A stretch of DNA of 64,000 nt from Cyclospora cayetanensis (Eukaryota > Apicomplexa > Conoidasida > Eucoccidiorida > Eimeriidae), in assembly GCF_002999335.1 (NCBI RefSeq), contig NW_020312118.1, positions 1-64,000 of the forward strand. The letters are read 5' to 3'. Below are positions 1 to 9,200 of this stretch, one piece after another. The notes below the pieces were generated by a model. It saw nothing but the letters and a program-made list of their open reading frames with translations, made no database searches and was not told the DNA's origin. A program made the translations under genes and the position numbers. The number at the start of each line of letters is the position of its first letter. Position 1 is the stretch's first letter.

Positions 1-226
1 ATTCCTCATTGGCGTCACCCCCATCTCCACCTCCTTCCGAACTCTCCGTCTTCGGCTTAGTGCCGTGGCCGAGAAACCGTTGCATGAGTTCTATAGGTCG
101 TTGTTAGAGATTCTCCGATTTCATTACTACTCCTCATCAGTCTTACCGGTTTGGCTTGTACCCTCCTTTCCCTTGTCACCTGTGTCTACCATACCAAATC
201 ATCATCCACTGCTAACAAATCATCAA

Positions 227-462
227 TTATAGATGCTTGCCTGTTCCGTGCTTATGGTGCTTATGGTGCTTATGGTGCTTGTGGTGGGGGTGTCCACCAT
301 CTTCTTTGTTTCCCTCTCCATGCTTGCCTTCCACTGCACCCTCCTCATTCTCCTCATTCTCGGATGTCTCGGATTCCTCATTGGCGTCACCCCCATCTCC
401 ACCTCCTTCCGAACTCTCCGTCTTCGGCTTAGTGCCGTGGCCGAGAAACCGTTGCATGAGTT
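227..462 (-). pseudogene. orphan 3'-exon copy encoding a His/Lys-rich tail
   Basis: This minus-strand frame of about 76 codons encodes an acidic Glu/Asn-rich stretch followed by a run of HHK units, ending GTGKHL-stop. It sits inside the duplicated 372-bp unit. A possible 3' splice site (ctatag) lies just before the frame near 463, and an in-frame stop lies farther upstream, so it looks like a terminal exon rather than a complete gene. The last codons and trailing sequence match the end of the gene at 599. It may be a leftover duplicate, or the last exon of a gene whose other exons I cannot place. Confidence 0.4.
249..284. repeat. 9-bp minisatellite (four units)
   Basis: Four tandem copies of a 9-base unit (gtgcttatg with one variant). 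On the minus strand each unit encodes His-Lys-His, giving the His/Lys-rich tail of the orphan exon. Only the right-hand duplicated region shows this array in the window. Confidence 0.8.
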
Positions 463-598
463 CTATAGGTCGTTGTTAGAGATTCTCCGATTTCATTACC
501 ACGCCTCATCAGTCTTACCGGTTTGGCTTGTACCCTCCTTTTCCTTGTCACCTGTGTCTACCATACCAAATCATCATCTACCGCTAACAAATCATCAA

Positions 599-2163
599 TT
601 ATAGCTTCTTGCCTTTGTCGCTCTGAGATTGCCTCCAGAGATTGCCGACTGCTTCGTTTGTTCCTTTGTTTCCTTGCCCGCCATCGATGGGTTCTTCATT
701 CTCGTCGGCGTCCGAAATATCTGCCCCGTAGCTCGTTGCAAATACGCGTCTGCCGCTTTTCTCAAGATATCGCTCTCCCTCTTGGCCTGAGTGAGTGTTA
801 TCGTACACATTCGTTGTACTTCCGAGAAAAGGTATGGAATCGAATGTTTTGTCACTTGATTCTTGTGAGGCTGTCATCGCAGACGAACGAATGAAATCTT
901 TCTGCTGCTCTTTACCCCCGAATGGTTGTTCTATAGCGCTTTCCAAATCGTGAAGTGCCTTCACAGGGCCACTTTCTGGACCATCTTTTGGGTGTTCTTC
1001 CTCGGTCTCTTGCGTAGACGTGCTAGGCCCTTCGGTCAGGTCATTGCTGTCATTTGTGGTTTCATCATCAGGAGGAGTATGGCCTTTGGCTTTCTTTGCC
1101 TTCTTTTTCCTTTTCCTTTTCTCAGTCTCCTCCAGTACCACGTCCTCTCCCATAATTTCCTCCGCAGTTTCCATTTCATGAGGTCGAATCGTCCTTTCAG
1201 AGCTCTCTGAGTATTCCGGGGATCTAGCTACATCGGCATCCGAAGTTTTCATTGAATTGGTGAGAGCAGATTCTCCCTTCACAAGTTTAGCCAAATAATC
1301 AGCGGGATTGAGAGAAGATCGCAATGAAAACCCCAATAGTGGATATCGCATTAGTGCCGTAGCCTCCTCCCGTGATTTATCCTTGTTGCCCTGCTGCTGG
1401 AGTCGAGCCCCCTTGATTTCCTGTTGTGGGCTAGGATAGAGACGGTTTGCTCATATTAGCCATTATAGAACTCACTTGCACTTTAGCCTCAGCATTCCTC
1501 AGAAGTCGGTTTTCTTCTTCGAGATCCGCCTGGGGAAAAAGTACACCGGTGCATGAGGGGGATTGGATCCTATAACCTTACCCTTGCAGTTGACTCAGCT
1601 TCCTCAAGCATATCTTGCTCTCGCTGCATTTGCGCGAGCTCAGCCACCTCACCCTCCTAGTACACAGTTTATAGCGTGCAGTCCGTCTACAGAAGTTCAA
1701 TATGTCGAACCTCAATGTTTTGCATGGTTTTGCTGTGTTGAGTTTGCTCTTTTTCCTTAATATCCTCGATTTTTTGTGCATGACGCTCCCGAAGTGCTGC
1801 CTCATCCTCAAGCTCTTCTGATTGCAGGGCATTTTAAATTCTAGCAAGCGGGAAGCACATCTTTGTGGAGATCCGTGCCTTACTTGCTTCCTCAACCATG
1901 AGTTCGTTTGCATTCATCGTCTCCGTATCTCCTGTTTGGGCATTTACATGCTGATTTCTTTCCACCGCGCTTTCTGATTCTCCTGATACGCAATCTAAGG
2001 CGTCTATAGCGCTTTGGATTGGCGCTTCACTTGCAACTTGCAAATGAAGGTCGTTAGGAACATTTGGCTCGGCATTTTGTAATTCACGATGTGATGCTCC
2101 TCCATGGAACATAAAAACAGCCATTAAAAGCCCTTCGATCTGGATAGCATGGAGAAACATCAT
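599..2163 (-). CDS. secreted, charged coiled-coil protein (unknown function), five exons
   Basis: I do not recognise the family. The model joins 2163-1884, 1817-1711, 1656-1582, 1529-1476 and 1420-599; introns are about 50-66 bp, start GT, end AG, and all phases agree, giving 445 aa. The N-terminus has a hydrophobic signal-like segment (residues 1-25, ending GGASHRELQ). The middle is Glu/Lys/Gln-rich and predicted coiled coil, e.g. ELEDEAALRERHAQKIED encoded across the first junction. The C-terminal exon is polar and acidic with one strongly basic block, KRKRKKKAKKAKG. The start is the first ATG before the signal-like segment. The 3' end abuts a tandem duplication that copies its terminal codons. 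Secretion to the parasitophorous vacuole or host is possible, but nothing here shows it. Confidence 0.65.
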
Positions 2164-3268
2164 TTTTACGAAGATGAATGGCCACCTTTAGAATCGGTAT
2201 TTACTCTGATGACTGCTGTCACCCAGGGAATGCGCACTGACGATTAGCAGTGTCACTACAGCTCTGCAGTGTACGAAACATGCGAAACCAAGATTATTTT
2301 TGATTGGGATGGAGCGTTACTCATGTATCTTCAACAGGGCAGAGAATTAGATTTTGCGCGGCTGTAAACTTTGTGGTGGTACGTGCTGACGGCTGAGCGA
2401 CACCAAGCGCACTTCAAACGTGAACTGCGCGCAGTATGAAGCATTGATTAGGTAAACAAGTGGGCTTGATATTACAGCGCAGTAGCATAATCCTTTTGAG
2501 GATAGCATCGTGCCAGACATGAATATCCTCCAAGTGTTCAGACTGGCACATGGGTTTCAAGTAGGGATCACTTTTTGTAACACTCCACCTTGTGCTAAAA
2601 ATGGCTCACTGCCTGTCATGCCAATTTATATTTTTGTTGTAGTCCCCACGGAAGTCTGAGACTCAGTAGCAGTTCGTCCCACGAGAGGCTGAGCTTCCTC
2701 AAGCGAACTTGCATACAGTGATTCAAAAGAGCTCCATTAGCTCGTTAAACGCTGGTCCTCCCGTTAAGCATTCGTTAGATCTGTTTTAAAGCTTCATGAA
2801 ACAAACTACTAATGATGCGAATGATCAAACCAGACAACTGCTTCATAAAGGCGCGATGCGTACTAGCGTTGTGGAGAGCATGGATTCGCTCTGACCATAC
2901 TCTCCGTCGATTGACGTACTGGAGGGAATTGACCATACATATCATGTACTCCAGAATTATTTAATCTATCTGAATCTATGCAGGTGAACTACGCCTATCG
3001 GCAAGGGATTCTTCGGCGCGAGTAAACTGCCTGGCTGCGTACTCAAAGCTTGCACGAAGTTTCGTGCGTACGCCTGGCTCTCAAATACACACACCCAAAG
3101 AAGCCATGTCATTTTAAACTGTTCAATAAAGGATAGAAACCCACTTCAATCTATGTTAGCATCTAACAACTGCAACGGTATCAGGTTGGGTTTTCAGGCG
3201 ACTCAGTTGCTGCGCAAGTCGCTGAGTGGGTATATACCCTATAAGTTTGAACTGAGCAGGTAGTAAAT
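2164..3268. other. intergenic region between divergent genes
   Basis: No reading frame of note on either strand. It separates the minus-strand gene ending its 5' side at 2163 from the plus-strand gene starting at 3269, so both promoters should lie here. I see no recognisable TATA box or repeat. Confidence 0.6.
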
Positions 3269-5671
3269 ATGCCCGGTATGCGTCGTCATAAGGCCTTTCT
3301 GGCCATTGTGGCTACCGCCGTAATTGCACACAGTCTGGTATATGCCTGCTTGGGCACACCGTCAGGAGAAATTGCCCGTCCAGCGGTGGATAGTCCCGAT
3401 AAACGGAACGCTGATGCTGGAGCAGCTACATCAGGAAAACTACAGGGGCATGCTCCGAGTGTATCCGTTTTGCCGGAAGGTAAGAACCCAGCATATCAGG
3501 TTGCCGCGCTACTTCACGACAGCGAGAGCGAAGCCTCTGCGGGCTTCGAAGCAGTCAGTAGCAAGACTCAGCCTCAGACCAGCCTTAATGACTATACTCC
3601 ATCTCCGCCGACAGTGCGCTTGGGTGCTGCCAAGGAGGCACATAAGGAAGTAGATTTCCCCCAGATATCCTTGCAGTATGGGGTTCGCCGCCGTCTGGAA
3701 GGACGCCTACCTAATGGTAAGGACATCCAGGAGCTCCTCTCTGAGCACACCTTTCCACATAGTGGTGTGTCCAGTCGACGCCTGCAACTCCTCTCTGGGC
3801 TGTCTCAGCTTACAGCGCCTTTATCCACGGTAACCAATTTATTCAGCAGCGGCATGAGCGCTCGTGAAAAGGACCAGCTTGATTCCTTCACCACGTGGGT
3901 CAGTACCAGCAAAGAGCGTCTATACAAAGACATGGTCTTTATCACGGGGGCGAAAAAGCATGGGATGGATGAGTTTGCAATGAAACAGCTTATTAAAAAG
4001 GTAGGCCTGGAGAGCTTTTCCACCGGTGAAATTCCCTCCAATGTCAGTCTTACTCATCAGGAGTCCCTTGTGCTGGATGCAGCCAGGCGAAGTCGCTTTC
4101 AGGTGGATATGATCATTACCACGTATGAGCGGGAGGTGGCACAGCATGTAAAAAAGTTCCGCCAAGGGCTGCAGGGTGGCATGACCCAAACTCTTAGGAG
4201 CGCAGTTACTTCTGTCGCCTCAAACGGCCTGTTCAAGCACCAGCGGGAGATCCCCACTGTGCGCCGCCTCGAGAAGACCCCTCGTCTTAGGCGTCTTGCC
4301 CCCCTGGTGGGCAGCTCTGGCCTTCTCGGTGCCGCAGGTTCCCTCTTCCGTTCTCTCGACCCTTCAAACCTTTCGCACTCTCTTAGTGCTGGCCTCGGCG
4401 GCCTGGGACTCCACCACTTGCATCTTCCGAATATCGGCGGGCTGAACGTGCGCGATGATGGCGCCATGCCGACTCTGCCTCCCTTGGCTGACATAGGCGC
4501 CCTGCAGGAGGCTCTCCAGAACATATTCCCAGGACCTCAACAGGCAAATGCTCTTTCTGGACCCCTGCGTTCATTCCAGCAGGGCGTATCGATCGCGACA
4601 GATGGAGCAGTAGGAGCTTTCCTTTCAAGGGAGGGGCTACTTCCGTTCCTTTCTGTTGACACCGCCAAGCACCTCCTTGGCGGCTTCATTGGCGGGGAAG
4701 CAATTGCACCCCACGGGGTGTCAGGATGGGGTGACCTCGGACTGTCTCCTGCAGCAGCCAGCGGGCTTGCTGCTGCCATGCCGTTCGAAACATTCCTTAC
4801 CAAATTAGGTGAGCTGGCTCAGGAAGTCGACTCGGAGGTGGGGGCCATGAAGCGAGAAACCAAGAGAAGGATTAACGCCGAGGGTCTTCACATCCTCCCA
4901 GAGCAGCTAGGCCAAGTGGACAACATTCTTAACACAATCGTCTGGGGTGCCCTTAGACCTCCCGTCAGAAGGCTGCAGCAAAACGAGAGTGCAGAAAGCG
5001 AATCACTATCGCAAGATGCAGAAGGCCCGAAGCAGAGTGTGGATCTTCAACAAGAGGCAACGATAGGCGCACAGCAACAAATTGGCCACACACAACAGGA
5101 AGACGAGAAAGGACAGCCGCCAACTACAGAATCGCCACAGCCTTCGGAAATATCGCCTACACCACAGCGGGAAAAGGAGAAACAGGGAGACGATGAGGCA
5201 TTCAGCAGCATGATGGACGCGCTCCTTCAGGATGTACACTTGGAAAATACGCAGGACGACGCCGAGGAGGAAATACAAGCAGGCTTACAACGAATTGAAC
5301 TCTTGGCCGACGCAGTCACCGTACTGCTCAAGGAGTATGAAAAGGCCGTGGAGCACTTGCAGGAACTGTTGGAAGACCAAATAGACACTGCGGAAGAAAT
5401 TCGAGAAGAGCTTCATGACGAGGTTAAGGATCTTCGGGAGAAGGTTCATGAAAAGAAGGCGACACATCCCCGAGCAGCAACTGCAGCTGCGGAGGTCGCT
5501 AAGGCTTACGATGAGGCCGTCGAAGGCCTAAAGGAGACCCTAGAAGGTCTGCTGCAGCAGCAGCCAACAACAGAGCTACCTGCTGTATTGCAGCAGCCGA
5601 TAGCAGCTCTAGCAGCTAAGATTGAAGCGGCTGTAGATGAGAAAAAGCCGTCGCCACTGGCGGCTCACTGA
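3269..5671 (+). CDS. secreted 800-aa protein with five RRL motifs and C-terminal coiled coil
   Basis: A single uninterrupted frame of 800 codons. Residues 5-27 form a basic-then-hydrophobic signal peptide (RRHKAFLAIVATAVIAHSLVYA). The ectodomain carries five Arg-Arg-Leu tripeptides: RRLEG near residue 141, RRLQL near 170, RRLEK and RRLAP near 330-345, and RRLQQ near 565. Several fall at boundaries between helical or Gly/Leu-rich segments. The last 230 residues are Glu/Gln-rich, mostly coiled coil (EYEKAVEHLQELLEDQID). In Toxoplasma, RRLxx (TEXEL) is cut by the Golgi protease ASP5, so processing during secretion is a reasonable inference. I recognise no family. It could be a rhoptry, microneme or dense-granule protein; there is no transmembrane segment after the signal peptide. 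Low-complexity content is modest, unlike the E1 gene next door. Confidence 0.8.
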   Translation: MPGMRRHKAFLAIVATAVIAHSLVYACLGTPSGEIARPAVDSPDKRNADAGAATSGKLQGHAPSVSVLPEGKNPAYQVAALLHDSESEASAGFEAVSSKTQPQTSLNDYTPSPPTVRLGAAKEAHKEVDFPQISLQYGVRRRLEGRLPNGKDIQELLSEHTFPHSGVSSRRLQLLSGLSQLTAPLSTVTNLFSSGMSAREKDQLDSFTTWVSTSKERLYKDMVFITGAKKHGMDEFAMKQLIKKVGLESFSTGEIPSNVSLTHQESLVLDAARRSRFQVDMIITTYEREVAQHVKKFRQGLQGGMTQTLRSAVTSVASNGLFKHQREIPTVRRLEKTPRLRRLAPLVGSSGLLGAAGSLFRSLDPSNLSHSLSAGLGGLGLHHLHLPNIGGLNVRDDGAMPTLPPLADIGALQEALQNIFPGPQQANALSGPLRSFQQGVSIATDGAVGAFLSREGLLPFLSVDTAKHLLGGFIGGEAIAPHGVSGWGDLGLSPAAASGLAAAMPFETFLTKLGELAQEVDSEVGAMKRETKRRINAEGLHILPEQLGQVDNILNTIVWGALRPPVRRLQQNESAESESLSQDAEGPKQSVDLQQEATIGAQQQIGHTQQEDEKGQPPTTESPQPSEISPTPQREKEKQGDDEAFSSMMDALLQDVHLENTQDDAEEEIQAGLQRIELLADAVTVLLKEYEKAVEHLQELLEDQIDTAEEIREELHDEVKDLREKVHEKKATHPRAATAAAEVAKAYDEAVEGLKETLEGLLQQQPTTELPAVLQQPIAALAAKIEAAVDEKKPSPLAAH

Positions 5672-6251
5672 GAGTCCTTGAAGAGTCTTCATGGTGTGGA
5701 AGCATGCGCGTCCAGTACAATCTTTTCTTTCTGTGAACCAGTTTAAAGTTGAAGCAGGAATGAGTCATTCAGTGGCAAAGTTCCTGCTGCGGGCTCCCGT
5801 AAAAGAAGGGCCCCCGTATACTGCTGCCCCTGTAGACAGTGTCAGGTTGAAGCAAGCAGGGAGCAGCCAGATCCTCCCCTTGCCTTCGGTTACTCAGCGC
5901 GCAAAGCATTTGTGTTTCTTTGGTCTGTCTGACTGAGTGCCGACTAATTTAGCATTGGACTCTGCGGACAGCAGCCGCAAAGAACGGTAATCTAAAGGGG
6001 CTTTCTTGAGCCACGAGACGGCAGTACTTTCGCTCCAACGGGGAGCATTGCATCAGGTTGATCTGAGCACTGACTCGACCCGTCCCACAACCGGCCTCCT
6101 CCCTACTTGCATTTTTACGTTCGCCACTAGTTCTCTCTAGCCATGCACTACTGACGACAACTATAGACAGCTGCAGTTCGCTAGCGCAGCCACGCCGCAG
6201 TCGGCCATTGTCTACATGTCGGAGGTTGGTCTCTTGCTACTGAGAGCTGCC
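5672..6251. other. convergent intergenic region
   Basis: 580 bp between the 3' ends of the secreted-protein gene (+) and the E1 gene (-). An 81-codon plus-strand frame (5691-5936) has no family signal and follows directly on the stop codon; I read it as 3' untranslated sequence. Confidence 0.6.
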
Positions 6252-9200
6252 TCAGGCCTTAATTAAAGCCTTCAGCGGGGGGAGGGGGGCGTCGGCTCCG
6301 GCAGAATCTAGAGCCGAAATGACAACTACAGCCCAAACCAATTGCTCCTTTTCCTGCTGTTTCTGCCGGTTTTGTTCCTGCTGCCCCTTGCTGCGTCCCT
6401 TCATGCTAATTACCTGCTGCAATGCCTCACTGAGCAGCGTCTTGGGGTCAGGCAACGGCAGCAGCTGGGGTTGCGGCTGGGTGTCAAACAGCTCCGCGAT
6501 TTGCGGCGTCAGTGTACCGTAGTGCTGCTTCAGTGCGCTGCCCTCCTCAAGGGCCGAATAAAGAAGGGTGTCCTCGCAAGTCAGAGACTGCACGCGAACC
6601 CCCGCATCTGTCTCTATGAGACGCACCAGTTCAGCGATCGTCAGTGCGCTTGCTGCCTCCGTTTCTCCCACAACTGCTCCTACATCCACTCCGTTTGACA
6701 CGTTGCTTCTTGTGCTCTCTTCCGTGCTTCCGCGAAGACGCAAGCGAAAAAAGTTCCACGGAGACAGAGGCTGCCCCCCCCAGCGGCCTCCACGAAAGCG
6801 GAGGGTTGGCGGGCGTAGGGGGGGCGCCTCTGCAAGAAACGGCACTGAGAGAGAAAAGAAGCTGCTGCGCAAGTGCTGTTGCTGCTGCTTTCGGGCAGCA
6901 CGCCTGGCGTGGGGACTGCCTCTGTCTAGCCACAACACGGGCATGCGCCTTTGTGCTCGCTGCGTTCGCTCTCGTGGCGGCTGCTGCTGCTTTCGTTCCT
7001 GACTGCCGTGCGACCCTGCAAGGCGTAGGGCTGCCAGCCGGTATACCTCTAGACAAGCCAGTGCAGCAGCCAGAGTGGTAGCTGTCGCAGTTGCGGGAAC
7101 TATCCGACCAAGCAGCTGCTGCGTCTCCTCGGGGTCCGGAAGCGGCGACAGCCCAAAGGCTCTGCAGCGCAGCCGCGCGGCTGCCGTTAGAAAACGAAGA
7201 GGCACAGCCTCATCCGCGGAGAGCGACGGCAGTCCAGGAGGCCTTAGGGGGGGGGAGTCTGGCCTCTTTGCCGCTGCTGATACTGCTCGTGTCAGTGCCT
7301 CGGCTGCCGAGTAGAGATCTGCAATTCCTCTTGCTGCTTTTCCTGATGCGAGGGTAGTTCCGACTGTCGCTCCAGCTGTGCGTTCGTGACGCGCTTGTAG
7401 CAGTTGCTTCAGAGCGTTGGAAACGGACTGCCGGCTCCAAGGCCCCACTCCACCGCCCCGGAGAAGCAACTCTTCTGCCTGCTGCTGCCTCAAAGCAGCC
7501 GCAGCAGCTTCTGCAGAAGCGCTGGCAGCAACACCCCCAGGCAGTGCAGCCTGCTCGAGGTGCAGGGCAGTCGCCAGCAGCTGCCCGGCAGCGGCAATAA
7601 AGTCAAGTACGTCTGTGTCGGTGGGGTCGGCGGAGAGCGGTTGCTGCTTTTGAGACGAACTCGCCTCGCGAGCTCCCCACGCGTCCTCTACAGTGGAAGG
7701 CGAGCCATGTAAGTCCCCCTGCTGCTGACCTCCGTTGTCAAACAGTACGTCAAAAAGGGAAAGCGCCCAAGACACCAGCAGCAGATGTGCGGGAGAAAGG
7801 GGAACAACCCCGGCCCCTAACCGGCATCGATGTTGCTGCGACTGCCCCTGCTGCCACTTCGGATGCTGGAGCTGTCCATGACAGCCCTCCAAGACTTCTT
7901 CCTGTCTCCTTGTGTGAGCCGTCAGTAGTTCGAGTGCCAGCTGCAACAGCTGTCGCAGACGCCGCGAGCCGGCAGCAGCGGCAGCGACAGCCGCTGGTGC
8001 CCTGCCAAGAAGGCGCAGCGCCTTCTGTGTTTCCGAGCATTCGATCTTCGTGGTAATTACCGCGTCGCTCGACGCTTCTGACGCGTCCGGCGAAGCCGCA
8101 AACGGGGGGCCATCAAGAGCCGAGACTCCTTCGGGTCGGTCCACTGAGGGGTGCGTATGCTGCTCCACTAACTGCTGCAGCAGCAGATGAGCTGCTGCGA
8201 GGTCGCCTCGAAAGGTCTGATGCAACACAGCTGATGCCCAATGAACGGCGTGAAGAGGGGCGGTGGGGGTTCCTCTTACGGAGCAAAGCGGGACGGCTGC
8301 CAGGGAAGGAGCGCCAGCAGTCGCAGCTGCTGCGCCGTACGGCTCCGTCAAGTGGGGAACAAGGCTCTGGGAATGCCCTGAGTCGCACCGCATCCTCCCC
8401 CCCGCAACAGCATCAGCAGGCAGCAGCAAGCGCTACAGAGGAAGCAAAAATCCCACACCCAAGACCGCATCACCCCCTCGTGGAGGGAAGCAGCCACAGG
8501 CGGGTTAGCACAGCGTAGCGAGTAGGGGGTCGAGAAATGCACCGAACGCCTCGTCTGTAAGGCGTTTTGACGTACCTCTAAGGCCAAGCGTGCCGGCTTC
8601 TACCCAAGGCCTGGCGTGTAGCAAACAGAGGGCGTCCACGTACAGCCGCGCCTCCACCGAGTCAAGCGCAGCAACGATTAAGTCTTGCTGTTGAAAAAAC
8701 ATCGAGGGGAGTTTGCGCAGGGTCTCCGGCGTCAGCTGCAGTAGCCACCACCCACACGCGCAATCACAGGCATGCGCCGTCTTAGGAAATCGTTTGGAGG
8801 CGGCAGCTAAGAAAGCAGGCAGTGCGCGGGGGGTGACCCCGCCGAAAAGCCTTGTGTGGACCTCTGAGAACTGTCGGTGTAGCTCCTCTCGTCTGAGGCA
8901 GGGATGCGGCCAAGCGCCGAAAGCGACAGAGATTAGACGCTTCACATTCGAAGTCGCAACGAGCCCTTTAGCATGCGCTGGAGATTTACGGCAGTACGCC
9001 TCGACAGCAGGACGGCCACAGCGCCAGAGCCGTTGTAACGGCGAAACTGACCATCAAGGGGAAGGCCTGCAGCTGCATGCAGCTGGACAGCCGTGCAGCA
9101 GCTGCTGCCGCCGCAGATGCCTTGGGCTGTTGCAGCGAGGAAAAACTGAAGAGGACCTGTCTGCTCAGGTTCGACACTTCCACGACGTCGCCGTCCATCA

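Larger units (their letters stand above)
1..603. repeat. 372-bp tandem duplication (two copies, the left one cut by the window edge)
   Basis: Bases 1-231 recur at 373-603 with only a handful of substitutions, for example around 126-133 and 172-176 of the first copy, so the period is 372 bp. On the minus strand each copy ends in a short reading frame closing with Gly-Lys-x-Leu followed by the same stop and trailing sequence, just as the neighbouring gene ends at 599. The duplicated unit therefore appears to include the 3' end of a coding exon plus the sequence downstream. More copies may lie outside the window to the left. Confidence 0.9.

Noticed and set aside
6568..8056. Numerous overlapping Ala/Ser/Arg-rich frames on the plus strand
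   Set aside because: Shadows of the last E1 exon; composition only reflects the GC-rich repeats.
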